Assembly (NCBI GenBank): GCA_005808475.1
Contig: SYLY01000168.1
Location: 1 to 39,871 of the forward strand
DNA length: 39,871 bases
Reading direction: 5' to 3'
DNA from: Acidobacteriota bacterium
Lineage (GTDB): Bacteria; Acidobacteriota; Terriglobia; Bryobacterales; Bryobacteraceae
Below the pieces are notes generated by a model. That model ran no database searches and was not told the DNA's origin. It saw only the letters and a list, made by a program, of their open reading frames with translations. The first letter of the stretch is position 1. Each line of letters opens with the position of its first letter. The translations under genes were made by a program, and so were the position numbers. Shown here piece by piece: positions 16,488 through 25,712 of the stretch.

Positions 16488-17044
16488 CGGGCGGCGCTCT
16501 TGATTTCCACGAAGACGACGTCCTGCGGCGCGGGACCGGAGCGGTCCGGCTCTCCCCACCGGATGCGCGACTTGCCGCCCGGCAGCAGCACGACGCTGAC
16601 GGCCGGCGGTCCGCCGATTCCGAGCCGCTTGCCCGGCTCGAGCCGCCGCTTGACGACACGCACCTGCGAGTTTTCGAGGATTGCCTCGCCCTTGGGAGCA
16701 CTCGCGCCGCCGGGCTTCTTCAACTCGATCTCGACGATGTGAAAGTCCGCTCCGCCGGTGTTCTCGCTGGTGTGCATCCCGCCCGCCGGATCCAAGCGTA
16801 CGTCGCCCGCCTTGAACTTGATGTCGTCCACGCGGCCGTCCTGGTGCGCAATGCGCATCGTTCCCGCGTCGAGATGGACCATCACTCGATTCACGTCGTG
16901 TTTGTGGAGGCGGCTCTTCTGGCCCGGCACGTTCATCGCGTCGATGACGCGGACGTGCTCGTTGTCGATCGCCACGTTGTGCGATTTCACCGGAGGAGCC
17001 GGGCGCTGGGCGAAGGCCAGCAGTGTGATCAGTAGAGTATTCAT
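16484..17044 (-). CDS. Exported cupin-domain protein
   Basis: The 186-residue product begins with a short hydrophobic segment ([12 protein letters not shown]) that looks like a signal peptide or anchor. It then has a double cupin-like layout: L-H-K-H-D-V-N-R (metal-type His pair), a [16 protein letters not shown] block with a further His, and a second half (residues about 120-185) with L-E-P-G-K-R that lacks the His set. It might bind a sugar or small acid, but no reaction can be assigned. The ATG overlaps the alpha/beta-hydrolase stop (ATGA), and the gene itself overlaps the glucosidase start in the same way. This makes it part of a translationally coupled chain. Confidence 0.8.
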   Translation of the reverse strand: MNTLLITLLAFAQRPAPPVKSHNVAIDNEHVRVIDAMNVPGQKSRLHKHDVNRVMVHLDAGTMRIAHQDGRVDDIKFKAGDVRLDPAGGMHTSENTGGADFHIVEIELKKPGGASAPKGEAILENSQVRVVKRRLEPGKRLGIGGPPAVSVVLLPGGKSRIRWGEPDRSGPAPQDVVFVEIKSAAR

Positions 17045-18042
17045 GGTTTCAAATACCCGGCGAGGTATCGCCAGATCCCGGCGCGCGATTCGCGGGCGAG
17101 CCGCGTGTCGATGCGGTTGAAGATATGTCCGCCCGGCGCATTCTCGTAGATCTGGTAGTCGAACTTCTTGCCCTCGGCCTTCAGCGCCGCGATGAGCCGC
17201 CGCACCTCGAGCACGTTCACGTCCTCGTCGTTGGTGTTGGAGTGGATCAGCAACGGTGTGGCCAGTTTGCCCGCGTGGGTGACGGGCGACCGCCGCAGGT
17301 ATTCCGGAACGTTGTCGGCCGCCGTTTTTCCGATGTGGTACGGCGCGGAGAACAGTCTCTGGTAGGAAGCCGGCTTGTACCCCATGCGCGCCACCAGATC
17401 GCTGACGGGCACGCCGGCGTACGCCACCGCGTAGTCGCCCGGATGCTGGAAGATGCTCATCAGCGTGATCAGGCCGCCGTGGCTCCATCCCAGGATGCCG
17501 ACGCGCGCGGGGTCGAGGAATGGCAGCGCGTCGAGCGCCCAGGCTCGCGCGGCATGCACGTCGTCCACCTCGCGGCCGCCGTAGTCGATCAGTTCGTAAA
17601 AGTCGCGGCCATATCCGGTGGAACCCCTATAGTCGGGCGCGATCACCACGTAGCCTTGTTCGACCAGTTCGGCGATGACGTGGGCCGACGAGGTGTTGAA
17701 GTTGGAATGCACGCCGCCGTGGGCGTAGATCAGCAACGGGTGCTTGCGAGTCCGGTCGAGCGTCTTCGGCACGAACGTGTAGGCGCGGACCACCACCGGA
17801 TTCCCCGCGCCCTGCCCGGTGGGATTGCCTTCCTTGGCGGGCGGCAGGCTGGTGTAGGCCACCTTGTCGATGGCGGCGATCGAGCCGAGCTTGAAATGCC
17901 AGGCGAGATCGTCGATCGCTTTCTGGTGTTCGTCCGCCTTGTGGTCGCGGCCGGCCGGTGGCGGGGCGGATTGCGGCTGCGCGGCGGGTTGGGCCTGCGC
18001 GGCTACGCGCGCCATACACGCGAGCAGGAGGAGCAGGGGCAT
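17041..18042 (-). CDS. Exported alpha/beta hydrolase, prolyl-oligopeptidase (S9)-like
   Basis: From ATG 18042 the 333-residue protein has a signal peptide ([16 protein letters not shown]). A hydrolase domain follows with the oxyanion motif Y-A-H-G-G, nucleophile elbow G-W-S-H-G-G (Ser near residue 187), a late Asp in N-T-N-D-E-D-V-N and His in A-P-G-G-H-I-F. This Ser-Asp-His order and the D-Y-R-G-S-T-G-Y-G stretch are typical of the S9 peptidase/acyl-aminoacyl-peptidase catalytic domain. The N-terminal propeller of full-length S9 enzymes is absent, so it may be an esterase or a stand-alone peptidase. It is the first gene of the hydrolase-cupin-glucosidase-aas-transporter operon. The open frame upstream overlaps the PilZ gene and is not used. 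Confidence 0.85.
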   Translation of the reverse strand: MPLLLLLACMARVAAQAQPAAQPQSAPPPAGRDHKADEHQKAIDDLAWHFKLGSIAAIDKVAYTSLPPAKEGNPTGQGAGNPVVVRAYTFVPKTLDRTRKHPLLIYAHGGVHSNFNTSSAHVIAELVEQGYVVIAPDYRGSTGYGRDFYELIDYGGREVDDVHAARAWALDALPFLDPARVGILGWSHGGLITLMSIFQHPGDYAVAYAGVPVSDLVARMGYKPASYQRLFSAPYHIGKTAADNVPEYLRRSPVTHAGKLATPLLIHSNTNDEDVNVLEVRRLIAALKAEGKKFDYQIYENAPGGHIFNRIDTRLARESRAGIWRYLAGYLKP

Positions 18043-18083
18043 TCCCCTAGTGTAAAGCCGCGCGGTTGGGAGCCTGCCCAGGG

Positions 18084-18356
18084 CTAATCGCGGACGATCG
18101 AAAAGCCGGTCTCCACGCGGTCGTAGATGCATCGCGTCCACGCCACAATGGCTTTGCCCTTGAAGATCGGGTGGCTGAACCAGACCTCCATGCCCTTTTG
18201 GAGTTCCTTTTCGCCATGCGCCGCGCGGAAACCGCGAAAGCTCACATCCAACATCTGGCCAACGATTTCGCGGGCTCGACCGTGATGGTAGATGAGGCGG
18301 ACTTCCCCGTCGCAGAGCGTACGGGGTTCACGGCGTTGCTCGGCCGTCCTAACCAT
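18084..18356 (-). CDS. PilZ-domain protein (possible c-di-GMP receptor)
   Basis: A single-domain protein of about 90 residues has R-R-E-P-R near the N terminus and L-D-V-S-F-R-G-F about 30 residues later. These correspond to the RxxxR and (D/N)xSxxG motifs that bind cyclic di-GMP in PilZ proteins; the second motif ends in F-R-G-F rather than the textbook form. I chose ATG 18356 because AGGGAGGA lies 10 bases upstream. ATG 18380 and ATG 18425 are possible longer starts. It lies just upstream of the exported-hydrolase operon on the same strand (41-base gap) and is divergent from the PIG-L gene. Confidence 0.75.
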   Translation of the reverse strand: MVRTAEQRREPRTLCDGEVRLIYHHGRAREIVGQMLDVSFRGFRAAHGEKELQKGMEVWFSHPIFKGKAIVAWTRCIYDRVETGFSIVRD

Positions 18357-18366
18357 TCCGTGCCAG

Positions 18367-18374
18367 TCCTCCCT
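18367..18374 (-). promoter_or_regulatory. Ribosome binding site AGGGAGGA supporting the short PilZ start
   Basis: On the minus strand AGGGAGGA ends 10 bases before ATG 18356 and lies downstream of the alternative ATG 18380. It is the only strong Shine-Dalgarno sequence in this region, so it favours the 90-residue form. The spacing is a little long. Confidence 0.45.
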
Positions 18375-18477
18375 ATACATTGATCGCATTCCGAGCCAGT
18401 ACCGGCAATAGGAAGCCCGGTCCATTCGTCCCTCGCGTTTGCCTTAGAGCGGCGGCCGGCGAAATCCCCGAGATACA

Positions 18478-19182
18478 ATGGCGGACACCGTGCCGCAAAC
18501 CTTGCTCGCCCTCGGCGCTCACTACGACGACTGCGTTTTTGGAGTCCCCGGGATCATGCTCCAGGCGATCCAACGCAAGTGGCGCGTGGTGACCGGCTCG
18601 CTCATCGGCGACTACCGGAACTGGCCGCCCGTCAAGGGCCGCCACGAACAACTGACGAAGGCCGCGCGGGACTTGGCCCATCACTACGGCGCCGAGTTGC
18701 GGTTCCTGGACTTCTCTTCGCACCTTTTCGACGTCACTGGCGAAACCAAGAAGCGCGTGTCGGAACTCGTCTTCGAAGTCAAACCGGATGTCGCGCTGCT
18801 GCTGTGGCCCAACGACACGCACGACGATCACCGCGTGGCGTCGCAACTGTGCGAGATCGCGCTCAAAAACGCGGGGCAGATCCTCGACAAGCCGGGCTAC
18901 CGGCCGCCGCGATCCATCTACTACTACGACAACGGACCACGCCACACGATCGGATTCGAGCCCGACACGTTCGTCGATGTGTCGAAGGAGTGGGGCGCGG
19001 CTACCGAGTGGCTCGGGCGGCTGATGGCCGTCGTGCGTGACGAGCCATACGACGCCGCCAAGCGCGACGGTTCGGTGGACACCAAGGAGGCGATCGCCCA
19101 ATACCGCGGCAAGACGTGCGGCGCCCGCTATTCGGAGGCGTTGAGAAGCTATTCTCACCGGCCCGTGGATATTCTGTCGTAG
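18478..19182 (+). CDS. PIG-L (LmbE-like) N-deacetylase family protein
   Basis: The 234-residue protein has the PIG-L zinc site: G-A-H-Y-D-D at residues 13-18 (the family's A-H-P-D-D with Pro replaced by Tyr) and T-H-D-D-H near 113-117. Family members remove N-acetyl groups from GlcNAc conjugates, including the BshB and MshB steps of bacillithiol and mycothiol synthesis. The overall sequence is not diagnostic for any one subfamily. No signal peptide is visible. The stop codon overlaps the GTG start of the DinB-like gene (TAGTG), so the pair is probably co-translated. Family is clear; substrate is not. Confidence 0.85.
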   Translation: MADTVPQTLLALGAHYDDCVFGVPGIMLQAIQRKWRVVTGSLIGDYRNWPPVKGRHEQLTKAARDLAHHYGAELRFLDFSSHLFDVTGETKKRVSELVFEVKPDVALLLWPNDTHDDHRVASQLCEIALKNAGQILDKPGYRPPRSIYYYDNGPRHTIGFEPDTFVDVSKEWGAATEWLGRLMAVVRDEPYDAAKRDGSVDTKEAIAQYRGKTCGARYSEALRSYSHRPVDILS

Positions 19183-19670
19183 TGCGGGCGGTGGCGGCGA
19201 TTCTCGAAAGCGCGTTCGATCGCGACCTCGCGATCGTGGAGGCGATGCTCGGCCGGTTGCCCCAAGGCAGCGACGATTGGGCGCCGGGGCCTTGCGAGTT
19301 AACGGCGGCGGAACTGGCGTCGCATCTGGTGGAATCGTGCGCGGGTGTCTGCGCCTGTTTCCACCGGCTGCATCCGGAACGTCTGGCGCACCTGGAGGCG
19401 CTTCGCGGCCGCTTTGCTCCGGAGCCGCGGCCGGTGGCCGATTCGCGCGCACGGATCGCCGAGTGCCGCGTGGTCGTGGCCGAAGCCTTCGCCCTGGTGG
19501 GCGACGCCGATCTGCCCCGGCCCATTCCGTCGATCTTCCGGCCTCGGGGCGAGCCATTCCTGTCGACGCTGCTGATCAACTGGAAGCACGTCAACCACCA
19601 CGCGCGTCAACTCTTCGGTTATCTGAAAGCTCTGGGTGTCCCGGTCGCAACCGGCGATCTCTACGGCTGA
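19182..19670 (+). CDS. DinB/YfiT-like four-helix metalloenzyme family protein
   Basis: The 162-residue helical product has a His in A-S-H-L-V-E-S-C (about residue 48) and a late pair in N-W-K-H-V-N-H-H-A-R-Q-L. This fits the three-His metal site of DinB-fold proteins. Many relatives are thiol S-transferases using bacillithiol or mycothiol. I start it at GTG 19182, which overlaps the PIG-L stop; the frame is open further upstream, but that part lies inside the PIG-L gene. The pairing with a PIG-L deacetylase recalls low-molecular-weight thiol systems, though this is only suggestive. Confidence 0.75.
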   Translation: MRAVAAILESAFDRDLAIVEAMLGRLPQGSDDWAPGPCELTAAELASHLVESCAGVCACFHRLHPERLAHLEALRGRFAPEPRPVADSRARIAECRVVVAEAFALVGDADLPRPIPSIFRPRGEPFLSTLLINWKHVNHHARQLFGYLKALGVPVATGDLYG

Positions 19671-22600
19671 TCGCTCCCGGCTACGATGGAGACATGTCTC
19701 GCCCAGGTTCCCCGTCCTCCTACTCGCAGCCTTGCCGCTGCTCTGCCAGTCCCCCACCGCCAACATTACCGGCATCGTCCGCGATGCCCAAGGCGCTAAC
19801 GTCCCCGGTGTTCAAGTCACCGCCACCAGCGCTTCCACCAAACAGAAGATCACCTACACCACCAACGAATTCGGACTGTTTTCGCTGCGGCAACTGCCGA
19901 TCGTGCAGTACGTGGTCGAGGCAGGGAAGGAGGGATTCCGCCGATTCGTGCGTACCGGCCTGGTGCTCACCACCGGGCAGAGCCTGGAACTCGACATCGC
20001 GTTGGAAGTCGGCGCGGTGAGCGAAAGCGTAACCATCACCGGCAGGGCCACGCTGCTCGAGACGCGTTCGTCGGATGTGTCGCAATTGGTCGAGGCGAAG
20101 GCGGTGGAGGATTTGCCGCTCGGCGACCGACGTTCGCTGAACCTGATCCAGATGACCGGCGCGGCGGTCTTCATCGGCTACGATAGCGGCCAGAAGCCGA
20201 ACTTTTCGCTCGCGGGATCCAGGCAGCAGTCGCAGGCGTTCTGGATCGACGGTGGCACGGGCCAGAACATGCGTCTCGGCGTGGGACAGGTGGATCTGGA
20301 CCCGCCAGTGGAAACCGTGGCGGAGGTGAAGATCATGGCCAACGGCTACGCGGCCGAGTATGGCGGATCGAACGGCGGCGTCATCGTCGCCACCACCAAG
20401 AGCGGAACCAACCGGCTGCGCGGCTCGTTGTTCGAGTACATCCGCAACGAAAAGTTGGACGCCGCCAATTTCTTCGCGCCCATCCAGAACGGCGTCAAGA
20501 CCAAGGCTCCGCTGCGATACAACGTGTTCGGTGGAACCATCGGCGGTCCGGTGTGGTTTCCGAAGCTTTACAACGGGAAGGACAAGACGTTCTTCTTTTT
20601 CGCCTACGAAGGCTCGCGGCGGCGCGACGGAGCGATCCGCACGCTGACAGTGCCCACGGCGATCCAGCGCGCGGGCGACTTTTCGCAATCCACCGATGCG
20701 CGCGGCGCCGTGATTCCGGTGTACGACCCCGACACCACGGTCGCCGCCGCCGGGCGGTTCACGCGGACGCAGTTCCCGGGGAATCGAATCCCGGCGTCGC
20801 GTATCGATCCGGTGGCGGCCAAGCCGACGCCGTTCTATCCGCTGCCGAATCGTACGCCCGATTCGTTGGCCGGCGCCAACAACTTCCGCGCCAACTACGT
20901 GAACGGCCTCACGCGCAACAACTTCACCGCCAAGATCGATCACAACTTCGGCTCCAGGGACCGCGTGACCGGCCGCTTTCTCTACAACAGCGACGACACC
21001 AGCCTCACGTCGGTGTTTCCCGAACCGGCGGCCGACACGCAGAACATCGCCGTCCGCCACCAGAACTACTTCTACGGCAACTGGACGCGCACCATCTCGC
21101 CGTCGGTGGTGAACGATTTCCGCATGACGTATTCCAACCGCGTGAACCATGCGCAGTCGCAAGGGCTCGGCGGACCGTGGGCTTCGCGAATCGGCATTCG
21201 CGGCGTGCCGGACGGCGCGTTCCCCGAGTTCGCGGCGGCGGGCTTCACCGCGCTCGGATCGTCGGGGCAGGAGCGGCGGCAGTTTCCGATCGAGCAGTAT
21301 CAGATCGTGAACAACCTGTCGTGGGTGCGTGGGAAGCACGCCTTCAAGTTCGGCGGCGAGATCCGGCCCTCCTACAACTACGAAGTGAACCGTCCCACCG
21401 CCGCCGGCGCCTTCGGATTCAGCCTGCTCGGGACGGGACAGCCGGGCGGGGCCGCTTCCGGTAACGGCCTGGCCACGATGCTGCTCGGCTTCACCACGAG
21501 CTTCGGTTCGCGCGAAACCGAAGTGCTCGACCGGCAGAGCCGGTACATGGCCGGCTTTGCGCAGGACGACTGGAACGTCACGCGAGACCTCACTCTCAAC
21601 ATTGGCCTGCGATGGGAGACCGACACGGCGATGTCGGACAAGAACAACCGGGGCAACGCGTTCGACACCAGGCGGAGCAACCCGGTGAGCGGCACGCCGG
21701 GCGTGGTGACGTTCCTCGGCGTGGACGGGTGGCGCGAACACGCGCTGTACACCACCGATTGGAACAACTTCGGTCCGCGGGCCGGCTTTGCGTTGAAGCC
21801 CTTCGGTTCGTCGAAATCCGTGCTGCGCGGCGCCTATGGAATGGCGTTTGCGCATCCGTTCGACGCGGGAGTGCCGGCCGCCAACTCGCTCGGTTTCGAG
21901 AAGTCCGCCACGCTGAACACGCCGGACAACGGAATCACCGCTCCGTTCCTGCTGCGCAATGGAGTGAACGTCAGTCTGGCCACGCCCCAGCGGGACGCCG
22001 GGTTCGGCGCGGTTCGAGTGGGAGCCCAGCCGAACACCGCAGTGACGTTCTTCGAATCGGACCGGCGCGCGGGCTACTCGCACATGTTCAACATGGGCTA
22101 CCAACGGGAGATCCTCGGCGAGGTATCGTTCCTCGGCAACCTGTCGCACAAGCTGCCAAGCGGCAACATCACGCTGAATCAAGTGACGCCGGAGCGTTTG
22201 GCGCAGATCGGAGGCCGCACGCCCTCTCAGACGGATCGCCCCTATCCGCAGTTCTCCAACGTCGCGATTCAGAGCCCGTCGTTCGGCGATTCGCGCTACT
22301 ACGCCGGCGTGCTCCGCATGGAGCGCCGGTTCGCGGCGGGATACAGCCTGCTCGGCACGTATACGTGGGCGCGCGCGTTCAACAACTACACCGACGGTGG
22401 ATCGCTCGGCGCCGACATCGGCTACAGCAACTTCTACAACCGGCGCGCGGACTGGGGTCCGACGGGCAACGATGTCCGGCAGCGCCTCACCATGACCAGC
22501 GTTTACGAGGTTCCGGTGGGCAAGGGCCGCAAGTACCTTTCGTCGCACTGGGCGGGGCAGATCCTGGGCAACTGGTCGCTCGGCGGATTGTTCACCCTGC

Positions 22601-23010
22601 AGAGCGGCGAGCCGTTCACGGTGAACACGCAGGTGAACAACACCTTCGTCAACAGCGCTGGCGCTCAGCGCGCCGACGTTCTGCGCGATCCGAATCTGCC
22701 CAACGGGAATCGCACGCTCGACCGCTGGTTCGACACCGGCGCGTTCGCGCAACCGGCGCAGTTCCAGTTCGGCAATCAGGGCGTCAATATCCTGCGCGCC
22801 GACGGTACGATCAACCTGGACATGTCGATCCTGCGCAACTTCGCGGTGGGCGAGGACAAGAAGTTCCAGTTCCGAGGCGAGTTCTTCAACTTCACCAATC
22901 ACCCGAATTTCGGTGGTCCCGGCGCGACTCTGAACGGCCCCGGATTCGGCATCGTGTCGGGCGCCGGACCCGGCCGCCGCATCCAACTGGGGGCTCGTTT
23001 CGTATTCTAG
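19636..23010 (+). CDS. Oar-like TonB-dependent receptor (5' end probably frameshifted)
   Basis: This outer-membrane receptor has a hydrophobic signal (FPVLLLAALPLLC), a carboxypeptidase-regulatory-like domain (ITGIVRDAQGANVPGVQV onward), a TonB plug (LPLGDRRSLNLIQMTG, NFSLAGSR, E-Y-G-G-S-N-G-G-V) and a long beta-barrel ending in R-F-V-F, with Phe as the last residue. Such proteins import large substrates or act in surface adhesion. No ATG is in frame before the signal; the only in-frame start is GTG 19636, inside the DinB gene. The natural-looking ATG at 19694 is one frame off; adding one base near 19705-19708 would give MSRPGFPVLLL. The coordinates give the longest open frame. A kinase gene follows 19 bases later. 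Confidence 0.85.
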   Translation: MSRSQPAISTADRSRLRWRHVSPRFPVLLLAALPLLCQSPTANITGIVRDAQGANVPGVQVTATSASTKQKITYTTNEFGLFSLRQLPIVQYVVEAGKEGFRRFVRTGLVLTTGQSLELDIALEVGAVSESVTITGRATLLETRSSDVSQLVEAKAVEDLPLGDRRSLNLIQMTGAAVFIGYDSGQKPNFSLAGSRQQSQAFWIDGGTGQNMRLGVGQVDLDPPVETVAEVKIMANGYAAEYGGSNGGVIVATTKSGTNRLRGSLFEYIRNEKLDAANFFAPIQNGVKTKAPLRYNVFGGTIGGPVWFPKLYNGKDKTFFFFAYEGSRRRDGAIRTLTVPTAIQRAGDFSQSTDARGAVIPVYDPDTTVAAAGRFTRTQFPGNRIPASRIDPVAAKPTPFYPLPNRTPDSLAGANNFRANYVNGLTRNNFTAKIDHNFGSRDRVTGRFLYNSDDTSLTSVFPEPAADTQNIAVRHQNYFYGNWTRTISPSVVNDFRMTYSNRVNHAQSQGLGGPWASRIGIRGVPDGAFPEFAAAGFTALGSSGQERRQFPIEQYQIVNNLSWVRGKHAFKFGGEIRPSYNYEVNRPTAAGAFGFSLLGTGQPGGAASGNGLATMLLGFTTSFGSRETEVLDRQSRYMAGFAQDDWNVTRDLTLNIGLRWETDTAMSDKNNRGNAFDTRRSNPVSGTPGVVTFLGVDGWREHALYTTDWNNFGPRAGFALKPFGSSKSVLRGAYGMAFAHPFDAGVPAANSLGFEKSATLNTPDNGITAPFLLRNGVNVSLATPQRDAGFGAVRVGAQPNTAVTFFESDRRAGYSHMFNMGYQREILGEVSFLGNLSHKLPSGNITLNQVTPERLAQIGGRTPSQTDRPYPQFSNVAIQSPSFGDSRYYAGVLRMERRFAAGYSLLGTYTWARAFNNYTDGGSLGADIGYSNFYNRRADWGPTGNDVRQRLTMTSVYEVPVGKGRKYLSSHWAGQILGNWSLGGLFTLQSGEPFTVNTQVNNTFVNSAGAQRADVLRDPNLPNGNRTLDRWFDTGAFAQPAQFQFGNQGVNILRADGTINLDMSILRNFAVGEDKKFQFRGEFFNFTNHPNFGGPGATLNGPGFGIVSGAGPGRRIQLGARFVF

Positions 23011-23029
23011 ATCCAGGTTCACGACACGA

Positions 23030-25711
23030 ATGACGAGTGGCAGGTGGCGGCAGGTGGAGGCGCTGTTCGAACGCGCCATCGAGATAGCGCCCGGCGAACG
23101 AGAGGCCTGGCTGCGCGAGCGGTGCGCCGGCGATCTGGAATTGCTGGCGGAAGTCACGCGGCTGCTCGAATGCGACTCCACGGCCGGCATCACGCTTACC
23201 CAGCAGGTCTCCCGGGCGGCCGGACTGATCGACTCCGGCCGGCGGGAGCAGACCAGCGCCGGCCCATACCGGCTCACCCGTGAAATCGGCCGCGGCGGCA
23301 TGGGCTCCGTTTATCTCGGGGAACGATCGGATGGCCAGTACGAGGGCGAAGTGGCGGTCAAGCTGATCCGCCCCGGCATGGACACCGACTTCTTCCTCGA
23401 CCGCTTCAAGCGCGAGCGGCAGGCGTTGGCCCGCCTCCAGCACCCGAACATCGCGCGTCTGCTCGATAGCGGAACCACCGCCGAGGGACTGCCCTACATC
23501 GTGATGGAACGCGTCAACGGCGTTCGCGTCGACGAATGGGCGGCGACGGAAAGGCCGGGAGTTCCGGCGATTCTCCGCATGTACCTGGATGTGTGCCGCG
23601 CCGTGGCGCATGCGCACCAACGCTTCATCGTGCATCGCGATCTCAAGCCGGGCAACATTCTGGTGGAGGCGGGAGGGACGCCGAAGCTACTCGACTTCGG
23701 CATCTGCAAGCTGATCTCCGATTCGCCGTCCGCCGAGACGTCCACCGCGGCGGGTATGCTCACGCCGGACTACGCCAGTCCCGAGCAAGTTCGCGGCGAG
23801 TCCATCACCGTGGCCAGCGATGTCTTCGGGCTGGGCGCCGTGCTGTACCGGCTGCTGACGGGCCGTCCGCCGCATGTGATCGACAAGCCTGGGATGGCCG
23901 CTCTCTTCAAGGCGGTTTGCGAGGACGAGGTTCCCGCGCCGAGCCGCGTGGCGGCCGATCCGGCGCGGGCCAGGGCACTGAGCGGCGATCTCGACTTGAT
24001 CCTGCTGAAGTCTCTGCAGAAGGAGCCGGAGCGCCGCTATGCGAGCGCCGAACAATTCGCCGAGGATCTCCGCCGCGTGCTCGAGGACGAACCCATCCTC
24101 GCGCGAGGCGACACCGTCTGGTACCGGACCTCGAAGTTCGTGCGGAGGAATCTGCTGGCCGTGTGCGCTGGGGCGGCGCTGGCCGTCAGCCTGCTGGGCG
24201 GCGCGGCGGTGTCGCTGAAGCTGGCGCGCGAGGCCGATCAGCGGCTCCAGCAAGTGCGCCGTCTGGCGAACATCTTCGTCTTCGACGTGCACGCGGCGAT
24301 CCGCGACTTGCCTGGATCCACCAAGGCCCGCAAGCTCATCGTCGAGACCGGGACGCAGTACCTCGATTCGGTGGCGGTCACCGCCAAGGGCGATATTCCC
24401 TTGCAGGTTGAGTTGGCGCAGGCGTATCTGCATCTCGCCGAGCTTCAGGGTGGCACGTTCAACTCCAACCTGGGAGATCTCGATGGCGCCGCCATCAGCC
24501 AGGAGAAGGCGCGCAAGTTGATCGAAACCGCGCTGGCGGCTTCGCCGGCCAATGCGCAGGCGTTGGGCGTGCGCGTCCATGAACGGGTGGCCTCGGGCCG
24601 AATGAGCTACGCCAGGCGCGATTTCAATTTGGCGATGAAGGAGTACGCCGCGGCCGTGAGCACGGGAGAGCCGCTGCTCGGCAAGCCGTCGGCGTCCGAT
24701 TTGGTCCGCCGGTATGTCGCGTCGGCGCACAGTGGATTGGCGTTGGTGCATCGCGTCACCGGGCGATCCGCGGAAGGCCTCGCTCCGCTGGAGCGCGCGG
24801 TGACGCTGCTGGAACAGTCGGCCGCGCAGCATCCCGACGGGGAGGTGCGATACCTGCTGTCGGCCGCCTTCTCGAGCCTGGGCGCCGCGGAGACGCTGTC
24901 GGGACGGTTCGATAGCGGGGCCGCCCATTTGGAGCGGGCCGCCGCGCAAGTGCGCCAACTGATCGGCGAGTATCCGCAGAACACGCCCTACCGCCGGCAA
25001 CTGATGCTCAACCTGGCCCACCTCGCCGACGCGCACACAAGTAGAGGGAACACGGAGGCGGCCGCGGCGGCCGCGACTGAGTTCGTGGCCATCGCCCGGG
25101 AACTGCGCCGCTCCGATCCGGCCGATTCGCGAGGCCCCGCCGATTTGGGGATCGCGCTCGTGAAGGCCGCCGAGCATAAAGGCTGGGACCGGGAGTTGCT
25201 GCGCGAATCGATCCCGCTGCTGGAACAGGCGGTGGCCGCCAGCCCGGGCAACAAGCAGTACAAGTCGTTTCTGGCGAGCGCGCAGTCGCGGTCCGGCACG
25301 GAGGCGGGATGGACCGCGGCGTTGAAGCTGGCTGAGCCATTGCTCGAGGCCAGCCAGGACCTGACCGTCCGCGCGTGGCTCTACTCGGCGCGGCGGCTGG
25401 GCGAGTCCGCCGCCGGCCGGGGCGACCAAGCGGCGGCCGGGAGACTGGCGCGCCGGATCGCCGAAGTCGCGGACCCGTCGGGTCCGTTGGGCAAGAACCG
25501 CGCGCCGGAAGTGCAGCGCGAGGTCGAGCCGCGCGCTGCGGCGGCATTGGCGTCGATTTACACCGGGCTCGGGGATCGCGGCCGGGCAGCGGAACAACTG
25601 GCGCGCGCGATGAAGGCTTGGGCCGTGTTGGCGGCCGACGCGGGCTTCGGAGCGAATCGCCGCGCGGAGATGAAGGAAGACGAAGCGATCCTGGCGCGGC
25701 CGTTGCGTTAG
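23030..25711 (+). CDS. Transmembrane Ser/Thr protein kinase with TPR-like C-terminal half
   Basis: The 893-residue protein starts with an acidobacterial-type leader (RWRQVEALFERAIEIAPGER). The kinase domain spans about residues 80-350: G-R-G-G-M-G-S-V (about 88), V-A-V-K-L-I, H-R-D-L-K-P-G-N (about 201) and D-F-G-I-C-K (about 221). All key catalytic residues are present. A membrane segment lies near 374-396. The outer half, about 500 residues, is helical with TPR-like repeats (A-x-A-Y-L-H-L-A-E-L, A-A-F-S-S-L-G-A-A-E). It begins 19 bases after the TonB receptor stop and probably shares its transcript, so it may report on receptor or envelope state. The ligand is unknown. Confidence 0.92.
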   Translation: MTSGRWRQVEALFERAIEIAPGEREAWLRERCAGDLELLAEVTRLLECDSTAGITLTQQVSRAAGLIDSGRREQTSAGPYRLTREIGRGGMGSVYLGERSDGQYEGEVAVKLIRPGMDTDFFLDRFKRERQALARLQHPNIARLLDSGTTAEGLPYIVMERVNGVRVDEWAATERPGVPAILRMYLDVCRAVAHAHQRFIVHRDLKPGNILVEAGGTPKLLDFGICKLISDSPSAETSTAAGMLTPDYASPEQVRGESITVASDVFGLGAVLYRLLTGRPPHVIDKPGMAALFKAVCEDEVPAPSRVAADPARARALSGDLDLILLKSLQKEPERRYASAEQFAEDLRRVLEDEPILARGDTVWYRTSKFVRRNLLAVCAGAALAVSLLGGAAVSLKLAREADQRLQQVRRLANIFVFDVHAAIRDLPGSTKARKLIVETGTQYLDSVAVTAKGDIPLQVELAQAYLHLAELQGGTFNSNLGDLDGAAISQEKARKLIETALAASPANAQALGVRVHERVASGRMSYARRDFNLAMKEYAAAVSTGEPLLGKPSASDLVRRYVASAHSGLALVHRVTGRSAEGLAPLERAVTLLEQSAAQHPDGEVRYLLSAAFSSLGAAETLSGRFDSGAAHLERAAAQVRQLIGEYPQNTPYRRQLMLNLAHLADAHTSRGNTEAAAAAATEFVAIARELRRSDPADSRGPADLGIALVKAAEHKGWDRELLRESIPLLEQAVAASPGNKQYKSFLASAQSRSGTEAGWTAALKLAEPLLEASQDLTVRAWLYSARRLGESAAGRGDQAAAGRLARRIAEVADPSGPLGKNRAPEVQREVEPRAAAALASIYTGLGDRGRAAEQLARAMKAWAVLAADAGFGANRRAEMKEDEAILARPLR

Positions 25712-25712
25712 A

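Noticed and set aside
14994-16742. 582-codon plus-strand frame antisense to the glucosidase and cupin genes
   Set aside because: It crosses two real genes on the opposite strand, has no ribosome site and no domain.
19720-23301. A very long open frame (about 1190 codons) antisense to the first TonB receptor
   Set aside because: It is rich in Arg, Val, Glu and Ala with no domain pattern and no start signal. The sense frame has full TonB-receptor homology, and long antisense frames are common in GC-rich DNA.
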